Shown: positions 27,616 through 36,991 of the stretch, piece after piece
Numbering within the stretch: position 1 is the first letter of the stretch
Layout: each line of letters opens with the position of its first letter
DNA from: Clostridia bacterium
GTDB taxonomy: Bacteria; Bacillota; Clostridia; Christensenellales; Aristaeellaceae
Length of the DNA stretch: 64,000 nucleotides
Assembly (NCBI GenBank): GCA_017395685.1
Contig: JAFQOD010000018.1
Location: 59,188 to 123,187 of the forward strand
Reading direction: 5' to 3'
Translations under genes and position numbers: made by a program
The notes under the pieces: generated by a model
The model's input: the letters and a program-made list of their open reading frames with translations, nothing else
What the model was told of the DNA's origin: nothing
Databases searched by the model: none

Positions 27616-29048
27616 ATTGGATCATCCTTTCCGCATATCGATGCTGCCTTGGGAAGATATTCCCTGATTTCAAAGCTGCCGGGGAGCGCAGCGCGGAACG
27701 CCGAAAGATCGGCAAATGCGCCGTCCAGGATCATCTGCGCTGCCAGATTGCCCAGGGCAGTGCCCTCGGTGGGGCCGGCATAGACGGGCAGGCCGGTCAC
27801 GTCCGCGGTCATCTGATTGAGCACCACATTTTCACTGCCGCCGCCGACGATATTCACGCTGGTAAAGACCTTGCCGGTGATGCGGCTCATCTCCTGGATG
27901 GATTTTTTATAGCACACAGCCAGCCCCATCGTGACCGCCCGAAGGATATCGGGAAGGCCTGCCGGCTCAGGCGCACCTGCCTCATGCAGGGCGGATTTTA
28001 CCTCTTCCAGCATGCTGGCAGGGGCCAGGAAACGGTTGTCCGCCGCATCCACATACGCAGGATAGCTGGATTTTGCAGCCATCCGGGCCATCTCGGCGAA
28101 GGAATGGGCCTTATGGGTCTCCTTATGGATGCACTGCAGCATCCACATCCCCATGATGTTCTTCAGGAAGCGGGTGGTGCCGCCGTATCCGCCCTCATTG
28201 GTGAAGCCGGCGTTCAGTGCGGCAGCCGTTGTGACCGGGCCGGGCAGCTCGGTGCCCAGCAGGCTCCAGGTGCCGGAGGAAAGGAAGACCGCTCCCTCAT
28301 CCTTTGCGGGGACGGCCATATAGGCGCTGCCGGTATCGTGGGTGGCGGGCAGAATGACAGTGGAGGGGTAGCCCACCTCCGCCGCTATTGCATCCGTCAG
28401 TGGCCCCAGTACGGTACCGGGGCTGACCATGGGGGTGCGGAACCATTTTTCCGGGATACCCGCAGCCATGCAGATGGTCTCCGACCAGGTGCCGGATTCC
28501 CCATTGCACAGCGCCCCGGTGGTGCAATTGGTCCACTCATGGGCCTTTTTGCCGGTGAGGATATAGCTGAGGTATTCCGGCATCATGAGGAAATCATCCG
28601 CTTCCTCCGCATATTCAGGATGTTCCTTCAAAATGGCCATCATCTGATACACGGTGTTGAAGGGCTGCTTGGCAATGCCGCAGAGCCCGAAATGGAAGGA
28701 AAAGGGCATGATCTTTTCCAGCAAAGCATCCATCCCGTCGGTGCGGCTGTCGCGGTAATGTACGGCGTCGCCCAGCCGATGGCCCACTTTATCCAGCAGG
28801 ATGAAATCCACGCCCCAGGTATCGATGCCAATATAAGCGGGGGTGAAGCCCTGGGCCTTTGCCGCTTTGAGCCCTGCGATCAGATGCTTTTCAAGGCTCT
28901 CGATATCCCAGCAAAGGTGGCCGTTCTTTATTTCAGTACCGTTGGGAAAACGATAAACCTCCCGGGTATTGATTTTTCCTTCCTCCAGCCAGGAAACGAT
29001 ATGCCGGCCGCTGGAGGCGCCGATATCGATTGCAAGATAAGTTTTCAT
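27612..29048 (-). CDS. rhaB: Rhamnulokinase
   Basis: 478 residues of the FGGY kinase family. It phosphorylates L-rhamnulose. Signs: YLAIDIGASSGRHIV at the N-terminus, YIGIDTWGVDFILLD, LPATHDTGSAYMAVP, FLSSGTWSLLGTEL and NIVGGGSENVVLNQMTAD. First gene of the operon; the start follows CGGAGTGACAGA. Rhamnose use fits the rhamnogalacturonan theme of the locus. Confidence 0.97.
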   Translation of the reverse strand: MKTYLAIDIGASSGRHIVSWLEEGKINTREVYRFPNGTEIKNGHLCWDIESLEKHLIAGLKAAKAQGFTPAYIGIDTWGVDFILLDKVGHRLGDAVHYRDSRTDGMDALLEKIMPFSFHFGLCGIAKQPFNTVYQMMAILKEHPEYAEEADDFLMMPEYLSYILTGKKAHEWTNCTTGALCNGESGTWSETICMAAGIPEKWFRTPMVSPGTVLGPLTDAIAAEVGYPSTVILPATHDTGSAYMAVPAKDEGAVFLSSGTWSLLGTELPGPVTTAAALNAGFTNEGGYGGTTRFLKNIMGMWMLQCIHKETHKAHSFAEMARMAAKSSYPAYVDAADNRFLAPASMLEEVKSALHEAGAPEPAGLPDILRAVTMGLAVCYKKSIQEMSRITGKVFTSVNIVGGGSENVVLNQMTADVTGLPVYAGPTEGTALGNLAAQMILDGAFADLSAFRAALPGSFEIREYLPKAASICGKDDPI

Positions 29049-29108
29049 TCTGTCACTCCGTCAGAAGCATGTGCTGCATCCATTCAAAAAAGTATTTGCG
29101 TTTTCCAT

Positions 29109-29163
29109 ATTTTATCACAGTTTTTCTTTTCTGGATAGGTGCAGAAACCCAAATATCCATGCA
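29109..29163 (-). promoter_or_regulatory. Probable promoter of rhaBAD with TGCA half-sites
   Basis: On the minus strand, -10 TAAAAT (29114-29109) with a poor -35 TATCCA 17 bp upstream suggests an activator is needed. Two TGCA cores (29163 and 29143) lie 20 bp apart, the proximal one 6 bp before the -35. The spacing equals that of other TGCAC-type operators, but the distance to the -35 differs. The middle of this 544-bp gap (about 29180-29420) shows nothing I recognise. Confidence 0.45.
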
Positions 29164-29425
29164 CTGAAAACCAGATCATTTCTGATTGGTATGGAGCCGT
29201 ATTTGTTTTGCCGCATGATCACTGCACAAGCGCAGAGAAAATCCCCATTCCGGAGATGATTCTGCTCCCTGTAAAAACAACTGTAAGAAGCATATCGGAA
29301 AGAAATGCGCAGTAATTGGCAGGGACTTTAACAAGGAATTCCTGCGTTTTATCCGGTTGATTGTTTTGAATCAATGGTGTATTTGGCCATATAGAACCCG
29401 GAAAATTCAGATAAACAGGAGTTTT

Positions 29426-29489
29426 ATGCACAAAAGTGCTGCAATATGCCCATTTGTTTCTTTATTATTCGATAGTGGTGGTATATAGT
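29426..29489 (+). promoter_or_regulatory. Promoter and tandem operator of repeat protein 2
   Basis: ATGCACAA (29426) and ATGCCCAT (29446) lie 20 bp apart. -35 TTTATT (29461-29466) begins 14 bp after the T of the proximal TGC, then a 17-bp spacer and -10 TATAGT (29484-29489). The same architecture is seen at 41401-41465, 55827-55889 and 55976-56039. Confidence 0.7.
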
Positions 29490-29592
29490 ATGATTATATG
29501 ATTACACCCTTTTATCTGTATGCTGATAAACTGGGTGTAAACCCATGAAGTTTTATATATTCACCTGGGAATATAAAGGAGGAGGTTACTCT

Positions 29593-32500
29593 ATGAAACT
29601 GAAGCAGAAATTCCTTCGGGTACTGCGGATCAGTCTGGCGCTGTTTTTGGCGCTCACCCTGACCCCTGCAGCTGCTTTGGCAGAAGTCGTTCTGGATCTG
29701 ACGCAGGGGAATGTGGTCATCAAGGATGACCAGAATTATACCCACGGCAGCGAGGATAAGAGCGACGGCGACGGCAAGTATGTCATTACTTCCAATGGCA
29801 CAACCACCGGCAACAACGTCACCATCAAGGAGGGCGCTGATGTCGAGGTGGTGCTGAAGGATACCAAGATTGATACGACTTCGGACGGCCAGAATAATGA
29901 GGCCGCTATTGAGGTTGAGTCCGGCGCAAAGGTAGAGATCGAACTGGACGGCACCAATACCGTCAAGAGCGATAACAACCAGGCCGGCGTATCCGTGGAA
30001 GCGGGCGCTGAAGCGACCATTAAGGATGAGAATGGCACGGCCGGCTCCCTGACCGCTCAGGGCGGCGGCAACGCCGCCGGCATCGGCGGCGACAGCGGAA
30101 AGGATTTCGGCGAAGTCACCATCGAGGGCGGCAACGTGACCGCTACCGGCGGCGGCAGCGGCGCAGGCATCGGCGGCGGCTCCATGAAGAAGGAGAACAA
30201 TGCCGTGGCCGATCCCACCAGCGGCACCATCAATATCACCGGCGGCACGGTGGATGCCAATTCCGGCGACTGGGCTGCTGGCATCGGTACCGGCAATGCC
30301 CATGACACCAATACCGACTCCGATATCACCATCAATATCTCCGGCGGTACCGTGACTGCGGATGGCAAGGGCCAGGCTGCAGGCATCGGCGGCGCTAACG
30401 GCGCCTCCGGCGGCACCATCAATATCACCGGCGGTACCGTGACCGCCAACGGTTCCGGCGGCGGCGCAGGTATCGGCGGCAGCAATACGGACAACAAATT
30501 TGCCAGCGATGCGGGCGATATCACCATCACCGGCGGTACTGTGATTGCCAACGGCAGCAACGATGCTGCGGGCATCGGTACCGGTAAGAGCAACGTGGGC
30601 CACGAGGGCAGCATCGAAATCGGCGGCACTGCCGATGTAACTGCCCAGGGCGGCGGCTGGGGCGCAGGTATCGGTACCGGCAATAGCAGCGATGCTGTGC
30701 TGGATAGCAAGCTGAGCATCGAAATCACCGGCGGCAGCGTAGATGCAACCGGTAAGGACGGCGGCGCCGGCATCGGCGGCTCCAACGGTGCTGACGGCGG
30801 CGATATCACCATTACCGGCGGCGAAGTGACTGCCCAGGGCGGCAGCGCAGGCGGTGCCGGTATCGGCGGCGGCGACGGCGCGGATGGCGGCGAGATTACC
30901 ATTACCGGCGGTACCATCGAGGCTACCGGCGGCGCAAATAACGGCACTGGCGAAAATAACGGCGGCGCCGGTATCGGCGGCGGCAACCGGGGCGAAGGCG
31001 GCGACATCACCATCACCGGCGGCGATATTACTGCTACCGGCGGCGGCACCCAGCAGGGCTGGGGCGGCGGCGCTGGCATCGGCGGCGGCCACGGCAATAA
31101 CGCCGGTACTGTGAAGATTGAAGAAGCGGAAGACAGCACCCTGACGGTTGAAGCCCAGGGCGGCCGCGGCGCAGCTGGTATCGGTAATGCCGGCAGCAAA
31201 GCCGGCGGCGAAATTACCATTGTAGATGCTGACGTGACCGCACAGGGCGGCGCCTGGTCTGCCGGTATCGGCGGCGGCGACGGCGGCGGCGCAGTGGATA
31301 GCGTCTATATTGAAGGATCCACTGTAACTGCTACCGGCGGTTCTGCTCATGGCGCCGGCATCGGCGGCGGCCAGAATAATTATGTTGAAAAGATCACCAT
31401 AAAGGATTCCGAAGTAACTGCTCAGGGCGGCAATAACGGCGCCGGTATCGGCGGCGGTGCCAATAAGGGCGCCGGCGAAATCCTGATTCAGGGCGAAGAT
31501 ACTGTGATCAATGCTACCGGCGGTGGCAATGCTGCGGGTATAGGCGGCGGCAATAACGGCGACGGCGGTGAAATCACCATTGAAGACGGCACCGTGACCG
31601 CAACCGGCGGTGTCAGCGGCGCTGGCATCGGCGGCGGCAATAACGGCGCGGGTGGCGATATCACTATCACCGGTGGTACCGTCGAGGCTACCGGCGGTGC
31701 GAATAATACCGATGGTAGAAACTATGGCGGCGCCGGCATCGGCGGCGGCAGCGGCGGTACAGGTGGCGATATCACCATCACCGGCGGCGATATTACCGCT
31801 ACCGGCGGCGGTACTCAGAAGGGCTATGGCGGCGGCGCCGGTATCGGCGGCGGCAACGGCAATAATGCCGGCACTGTGAAGATTGAAGAAGCGGAAGACA
31901 GCACCCTGACGGTTGAAGCCCAGGGCGGCCGCGGCGCAGCTGGTATCGGTAATGCCGGCAGCAAAGACGGCGGCGATATTACCATTGTGGATGCCGATGT
32001 GACCGCACAGGGCGGCGCCTGGTCTGCCGGTATCGGCGGCGGCGACGGCGGCGGCGCAGTGGATAGCGTCTATATTGAAGGCTCTACCGTAACTGCTACC
32101 GGTAATGGCCAGGGCGCCGGCATCGGCGGCGGCCAGAATAATTATGTTGAAAAGATTACCATCAAGGATTCCGAAGTAACTGCTCAGGGCGGCAATGGCG
32201 GCGGCGCCGGCGTCGGCGGCGGTGCCAACAAGGGCGCCGGCGAAATCCTGATTCAGGGCGAAGATACTGTGATCAATGCCACCGGCGGCAGCAATGGCGC
32301 TGGCATCGGCGGCGGCAATAACGGCGCCGGCGGTGAAATCACTATTGAAGACGGCACCGTAACTGCTATCGGCGGCAAGGACAGCGCCGGTATCGGCGGC
32401 GGTAAGGGCGGCGCTGTGGGCGATATCACCATTGAGGATGGCACCATCACCGCTACCGCCAACGGCAGTGCGGCTGCAATCGGCAGCGCTTATGGCGGCG

Positions 32501-35364
32501 CGGGCGGCGAAATCACCATTGAAGGCGGCACCATCGTTGCCAACGGCGGTTACAACTCTGCCGGCATCGGCGGAAGCGGCTACTGGGACAGTGGCAAAGG
32601 CAGCGCTGTCGGCGCAGGCGCCGGCGATATCACCATCTCTGGCGGCGATATTACTGCCACCGGCCAGGCTGAATCCGTAGGTATCGGCGGCGGCCGCGCA
32701 TCTTCTACTGAAACGAACATTGAAATCAGCGGCGGTACCGTTGATGCGACCGGCGGCAGGGCTTCGGCCGGTATCGGCTGGAACGTGGGTTCCACCGGTG
32801 ACGGAATCGGTACCATCACCATCTCCGGCGGCGAAGTGACTGCCCAAGGCGGCAGCCCTGACAGCGGCAGAGAAGGCGGCGCAGCCGGTATCGGCGGCTC
32901 CCAGAATGTCGCTGGCGGCACCATCAATATCACCGGCGGCACCGTGACCGCAGAGGGCGGCTATGGCGTCAACTCCAGCGGCGCTGGTATCGGCGGCGGC
33001 AACACTGCAGCCAGCGGCGATATCACCATCAGCAATGCGACCGTGAACGCCACCGGCGGTAAAACCTCCGGCTGGGGCGGCGCTGCCGGCATCGGCTCCG
33101 GCGGCCGCAACGGTGCTGTGGGCAAGATCGTTATTACCAATGATTCTCTCGTAACTGCTTTGGGCTCCCATGGCGGCGCCGGTATCGGCGGCGGCAACAA
33201 TGGCAACGGCACCAATGGCTCCATTAAAATTGAAAACTCCACCGTGATCGCTACCGGCGGTAATTATGGCGCCGGCATCGGCGGCGGCACCAAGAAGAGC
33301 GTTGCCGATATCACGATTAAGGATTCTGACGTGACTGCCCAGGGCGGCCAGGATGCCGCAGGTATCGGCAGCGGCCAGCAGTCTGCCAATGTTGGCAAGA
33401 TCACCATTACCGGTGAAAATACCGTCATCAATGCTACCGGCGGCGCTGCCGGCGCAGGCATCGGCGGCGGCCTGGATACCGCAGGCGGCACCATCAGCAT
33501 CACTGGCGGCACCATCAATGCCACCGGCGGCTACAGGGCTGCCGGTATCGGCGGCGGCCTCAATGGCGGCAGCGGCGATATCACCCTGACCGACAGCAAT
33601 ATAACTGCCACCGGTACGAACGGCAAGGATATGGGCTATGGCGGCGGCGCTGGCATTGGCTCTGGCTCCCAGGGCGAATTCGGCAGCATCACCATCGACG
33701 GCGGCATCATCGTGGCCCAGGGCGGCGATGACGGCGCTGGCATCGGTTCTGCTGGCATGACCAAGGAAGGATTGAATATCGAAGGGAAAATCACTATCGT
33801 TGACGGTGATATCACTGCCACCGGCGGCAACTGGGGCGCCGGCATCGGCACCGGTAACGCCAACAATACCGCACGCAAGACCGGCGTTGAGATTGTGATC
33901 ACCGGCGGTAATATTGAGGCGCTGGGCGGTGAGCTGGCTGCCGGTATCGGCGGTGCCCATGGCTCCTCCGTCAAATCCATCACCATCACCGGCGGCGACG
34001 TCACTGCCACCGGCGGCTATGAATCTGCCGGCATTGGCGGCGGCAAGAATTCCTACAGCGGCAAAATCAAGATTACCGACGGCAATGTCCTCGCAACCGG
34101 CACGCTGGGCAAAAATGTGAACTGGAACGGTGGCGCCGGCATTGGCGCCGGCAACGGCGGCATGCTGGAAGATATCACCATCACCGGCGGTAGCGTGACC
34201 GCTCAGGGCGCCAATAACGGCGCCGGTATCGGTACCGCAAGCCTCTACGAAAAGACCAATACAGATGCAGAAATCACCATTACTGGCGGTACTGTCAATG
34301 CTGCCGGCGGCCAGTGGGCTGCAGGTATCGGTACCGGCAACGCCAATGAAAACATCACTGACAGCAAATTGACCGTCAATATCTCCGGCGGTATCGTGAA
34401 TGCCAATGGCGGCAGCGCTGGTGCCGGCATCGGCGGCGCCAATGGCAGTTCCGGCGGCACGATCAATATCTCCGGCGGCATTGTGACTGCGATTGCCTCC
34501 AATCAGGCTGCCGGTATCGGCGGCGGCCGTTTCGGCAACGGCGGCACGATCAACATCTCCGGCGGTATTGTGGATGCTCAGGCCGGTATGGCTGCGGCTG
34601 CCATCGGCGGCGGCTATAAGGGCGCCGGCGGCAACATCACCATCACCGATGGTCACATCACCGTGGATGCACGGATCGGCCGGGGCCAAAGCGGTATCAA
34701 TGGCACGCACAATGTTTCCATCAAGGGCGGCACCATTGTTTACAATATCCCCCCCGAACCCTATGAACTGGTGGGTGAGCCTTCTGTAACCCTGAACGAT
34801 GGCCGCGTCATCACTGTGAATGAGGGGGTGCAGAATCGTGTAGCCATCAATGGCACTCAGGTTGAAAGCTGGGTCATTAACCCCCTGACTGAAGCCCTGA
34901 AGGAATTCACTCTGGGCCTGGTGCTCAGCAATGACGGCAATTCGGCTTTGCTGGTCGTCAGCGTGGCCGACGATAAGCAGGCCCAGAATACCCCCAGCGC
35001 ACTGCTGATTGGCAACGATCTGCTGGCGCTGTGCGCTGATTCCGGTATCTCCGCCGTTTCTCTGGTAATGAATTGCGGCGTTGTGGCTGCCAGCGTGGAA
35101 GACCTGAATTCCGAAGCCTTTGCGCAGGGCGCTGTGGCGCTGAACCGCCGTATCGATCCCGCCAACATGGATATCCGCCTGGGCATGTACAGCGATGGCC
35201 AGATGGATAACGGCATCACCACGGTAAATCATAATACGCTCAAGGGCTATGTATCTGTGATCTGCAAGGGTCAGGAAAGCGATCTCACCAGCCTGGTATC
35301 CATGAATGTAAACAGCATGCCTCAGCGTCCTGCTCACTTCTTCCCCCTGAATGCTTCCAGGTAA
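29593..35364 (+). CDS. Giant secreted Gly-rich repeat protein 2 (beta-helix-like)
   Basis: 1923 residues from the ATG at 29593 (site AAAGGAGG), the largest gene here. Signal peptide ends near AAALAEV. Residues about 25-150 (LTQGNVVIKDDQNYTHG, VTIKEGADVEVVLKDTKID) match the N-terminal domain of the other two repeat proteins. About 48 units of roughly 29 residues follow, consensus ITITGGxVTATGGxxGAGIGGG, with more variants than protein 1 (AGIGTGN, AGIGSAG). The ~200-residue C-terminal domain (from YELVGEPSVTLNDGR) is unique. No sortase or lipid anchor is seen. Probably a long extracellular beta-solenoid; glycan binding is inferred. Confidence 0.85.
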   Translation: MKLKQKFLRVLRISLALFLALTLTPAAALAEVVLDLTQGNVVIKDDQNYTHGSEDKSDGDGKYVITSNGTTTGNNVTIKEGADVEVVLKDTKIDTTSDGQNNEAAIEVESGAKVEIELDGTNTVKSDNNQAGVSVEAGAEATIKDENGTAGSLTAQGGGNAAGIGGDSGKDFGEVTIEGGNVTATGGGSGAGIGGGSMKKENNAVADPTSGTINITGGTVDANSGDWAAGIGTGNAHDTNTDSDITINISGGTVTADGKGQAAGIGGANGASGGTINITGGTVTANGSGGGAGIGGSNTDNKFASDAGDITITGGTVIANGSNDAAGIGTGKSNVGHEGSIEIGGTADVTAQGGGWGAGIGTGNSSDAVLDSKLSIEITGGSVDATGKDGGAGIGGSNGADGGDITITGGEVTAQGGSAGGAGIGGGDGADGGEITITGGTIEATGGANNGTGENNGGAGIGGGNRGEGGDITITGGDITATGGGTQQGWGGGAGIGGGHGNNAGTVKIEEAEDSTLTVEAQGGRGAAGIGNAGSKAGGEITIVDADVTAQGGAWSAGIGGGDGGGAVDSVYIEGSTVTATGGSAHGAGIGGGQNNYVEKITIKDSEVTAQGGNNGAGIGGGANKGAGEILIQGEDTVINATGGGNAAGIGGGNNGDGGEITIEDGTVTATGGVSGAGIGGGNNGAGGDITITGGTVEATGGANNTDGRNYGGAGIGGGSGGTGGDITITGGDITATGGGTQKGYGGGAGIGGGNGNNAGTVKIEEAEDSTLTVEAQGGRGAAGIGNAGSKDGGDITIVDADVTAQGGAWSAGIGGGDGGGAVDSVYIEGSTVTATGNGQGAGIGGGQNNYVEKITIKDSEVTAQGGNGGGAGVGGGANKGAGEILIQGEDTVINATGGSNGAGIGGGNNGAGGEITIEDGTVTAIGGKDSAGIGGGKGGAVGDITIEDGTITATANGSAAAIGSAYGGAGGEITIEGGTIVANGGYNSAGIGGSGYWDSGKGSAVGAGAGDITISGGDITATGQAESVGIGGGRASSTETNIEISGGTVDATGGRASAGIGWNVGSTGDGIGTITISGGEVTAQGGSPDSGREGGAAGIGGSQNVAGGTINITGGTVTAEGGYGVNSSGAGIGGGNTAASGDITISNATVNATGGKTSGWGGAAGIGSGGRNGAVGKIVITNDSLVTALGSHGGAGIGGGNNGNGTNGSIKIENSTVIATGGNYGAGIGGGTKKSVADITIKDSDVTAQGGQDAAGIGSGQQSANVGKITITGENTVINATGGAAGAGIGGGLDTAGGTISITGGTINATGGYRAAGIGGGLNGGSGDITLTDSNITATGTNGKDMGYGGGAGIGSGSQGEFGSITIDGGIIVAQGGDDGAGIGSAGMTKEGLNIEGKITIVDGDITATGGNWGAGIGTGNANNTARKTGVEIVITGGNIEALGGELAAGIGGAHGSSVKSITITGGDVTATGGYESAGIGGGKNSYSGKIKITDGNVLATGTLGKNVNWNGGAGIGAGNGGMLEDITITGGSVTAQGANNGAGIGTASLYEKTNTDAEITITGGTVNAAGGQWAAGIGTGNANENITDSKLTVNISGGIVNANGGSAGAGIGGANGSSGGTINISGGIVTAIASNQAAGIGGGRFGNGGTINISGGIVDAQAGMAAAAIGGGYKGAGGNITITDGHITVDARIGRGQSGINGTHNVSIKGGTIVYNIPPEPYELVGEPSVTLNDGRVITVNEGVQNRVAINGTQVESWVINPLTEALKEFTLGLVLSNDGNSALLVVSVADDKQAQNTPSALLIGNDLLALCADSGISAVSLVMNCGVVAASVEDLNSEAFAQGAVALNRRIDPANMDIRLGMYSDGQMDNGITTVNHNTLKGYVSVICKGQESDLTSLVSMNVNSMPQRPAHFFPLNASR
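30889..32418 (+). repeat. 765-bp tandem duplication inside repeat protein 2
   Basis: Two adjacent copies, 30889-31653 and 31654-32418, are in register by exactly 765 bp (255 codons). Long stretches are almost identical at DNA level, for example around KIEEAEDSTLTVEAQGG (anchors 31108 and 31873). This is a recent in-frame expansion. Confidence 0.88.
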
Positions 35365-35387
35365 GAAAGAAGAAAGGGCAGAAACCC

Positions 35388-35416
35388 TTGACAGGATCTT
35401 GTGATCCATGTAAGTT
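35388..35416 (+). promoter_or_regulatory. Promoter of GH51 copy 2 operon
   Basis: -35 TTGACA (35388-35393), 17-bp spacer, weaker -10 TAAGTT (35411-35416). The spacer contains the small palindrome GGATC-TTGT-GATCC, a possible operator. Confidence 0.5.
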
Positions 35417-35422
35417 ATCCAT

Positions 35423-35454
35423 ACAGGATGCGGCCTCATCCGGTCGCATCCTGT
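35423..35454 (+). other. Stable leader hairpin before GH51 copy 2
   Basis: A 10-bp perfect stem (ACAGGATGCG with CGCATCCTGT), extended by a G-T and two C-G pairs, closes a short loop. No T-run follows. It would lie at the very 5' end of a transcript from the promoter at 35388-35416, suggesting an mRNA-stabilising or regulatory leader; a terminator for the upstream gene is less likely. Confidence 0.6.
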
Positions 35455-35495
35455 ACTTATATTCAAATGCTTTTGCACAAGGAGGGGAACGCATC

Positions 35496-36980
35496 ATGAA
35501 AGCAATTCTACGCCTTGATACCCGGCAGGTTATCAGCAAGGTGGACGACAGAATTTACGGTACTTTGGTAGAACATATGGGCCGCTGCGTATACCATGGT
35601 ATCTATGAGCCAACCCATCCCACTGCGGATGATATGGGGTTTCGTCAGGACGTAATGGAGTTGATCAGGCCCCTGAATATCCCGCTGATCCGTTATCCCG
35701 GCGGAAATTTTGTTTCCGGCTACAACTGGGAGGATGGCATCGGCCCGGATCGTGAGCCCACGCTGGATCCGGCCTGGCAGCAGATGGAGCCCAACGAAGT
35801 TGGAACGGATGAATTCCATGAGTGGGCCCGGCGTGCCAACGCAGGGGTCATGATGGCAGTAAATCTGGGTACCAAGGGGCCAGAGGAAGCCATGAACCTG
35901 CTTGAATACTGCAATCTGCCTGTTGGAAGCAAGTATGCCAACAAACGGGCAGCCAACGGCCATCAGGAGCCCTATAAGGATAAGGTTTGGTGTCTGGGCA
36001 ACGAAATGGACGGCCCCTGGCAGATCTGCCACCGTAAAGCGGAGGATTACGCAGCCGTGGCACGCAAAACAGCATCCTTGATGAAAATGATCGATCCTGA
36101 AGTAGAGCTTGTGGCCTGCGGCAGCTCCTGGCACGGCATGCCCACCTTCGGCAGCTGGGAGCGTATGGTGCTGAAGGAAGCCTATGACAAGGTCAGCTTC
36201 ATTTCCCTGCACCACTATTTTGTCAATAACGGCAAGAATCAGCCGGAATACCTGGCCTCTGCCGAGGAAATGAGCAGCTTTATCAGCGAAGTGGCGACCA
36301 TCTGCGATGCGGTAGGCGCCGAGCTGAAATCCAAGAAGAAGATTCATCTCTCCTTCGACGAATGGAACGTGCAGAATATCATTCATGGCTGGCCGGATAA
36401 CAAGAGTGACCTGTGGACGATCGGCCCCCGCCGTGAGGAATATATTCCCACCATGGAGGATGCGGTGGTATTCGGCAGCCTGCTGAATACGCTGATCCAT
36501 CATTGTGACCGGGTGCATGTGGCTTGCCTGGCACAGCTGGTGAATGTATGCGGTATCATTATGACGGAAAATGATGGCGCTTGCTGGGCCCAGACCACCT
36601 ATTATCCCTTCCTCCATGCCTCCGCTTACGGCCGGGGGACGGCGCTGAGGGAGGAACTGGATTGCCCCGGCTATTATGTCAAGAAGTACGGCGATGTGAA
36701 GTATCTGTCCACTTCCTCTGTCTACAATGAGGAAAAGGGGGAGGTCACCGTGTTTGTATCGAATCGCAATCTGGAAGAGAATGGGCAGCTTACTGTAAAG
36801 GGCCTGGAGGATTATGAAATGTTTGAGCATATCGTGCTCTCCTCCGATGATCTGCAGGCATCCAATACGCTGGATCATCCGGATCGGGTGGTGCCCCATC
36901 AGGCGGCTGTGGAGCAGGGGAGTGTAACCTTGAAGAAAGCCTCCTGGAATGTGCTGCGTTACAGAAAGATAAAAAACTGA
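35496..36980 (+). CDS. GH51 alpha-L-arabinofuranosidase (second copy)
   Basis: 494 residues from the ATG at 35496 (site AAGGAGGGGAACGC); the longer frame lacks one. No signal peptide. It has IYGTLVEHMGRCVYHGIYEP, RYPGGNFVSGYNWEDG, CLGNEMDGPW with acid/base E170 and FDEWNVQNI with nucleophile E289. It is a diverged paralog of 3653-5170. It is linked to a Gfo/Idh/MocA dehydrogenase 11 bp downstream instead of a GH43, so it may serve a different oligosaccharide. Confidence 0.92.
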   Translation: MKAILRLDTRQVISKVDDRIYGTLVEHMGRCVYHGIYEPTHPTADDMGFRQDVMELIRPLNIPLIRYPGGNFVSGYNWEDGIGPDREPTLDPAWQQMEPNEVGTDEFHEWARRANAGVMMAVNLGTKGPEEAMNLLEYCNLPVGSKYANKRAANGHQEPYKDKVWCLGNEMDGPWQICHRKAEDYAAVARKTASLMKMIDPEVELVACGSSWHGMPTFGSWERMVLKEAYDKVSFISLHHYFVNNGKNQPEYLASAEEMSSFISEVATICDAVGAELKSKKKIHLSFDEWNVQNIIHGWPDNKSDLWTIGPRREEYIPTMEDAVVFGSLLNTLIHHCDRVHVACLAQLVNVCGIIMTENDGACWAQTTYYPFLHASAYGRGTALREELDCPGYYVKKYGDVKYLSTSSVYNEEKGEVTVFVSNRNLEENGQLTVKGLEDYEMFEHIVLSSDDLQASNTLDHPDRVVPHQAAVEQGSVTLKKASWNVLRYRKIKN

Positions 36981-36991
36981 TAGGAGGCTGA

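Noticed and set aside
29357..29374. Inverted repeat TTGATT/AATCAA in the gap before repeat protein 2
   Set aside because: Six-bp AT-rich arms without relation to a promoter; expected by chance.
35370..35390. Terminator hairpin AAGGG/CCCTT after repeat protein 2
   Set aside because: Only a 5-bp stem and no T-run; overlaps a better -35 box.
29512..35478. 1988-codon minus-strand open frame opposite repeat protein 2
   Set aside because: Antisense shadow of the repeat codons; low-complexity Ala/Asp/Thr product, no matching start signal or signal peptide.
35473..35485. TGCACAA just before the GH51 copy 2 start as a regulator half-site
   Set aside because: Single site overlapping the ribosome-binding sequence, no partner 20 bp away.
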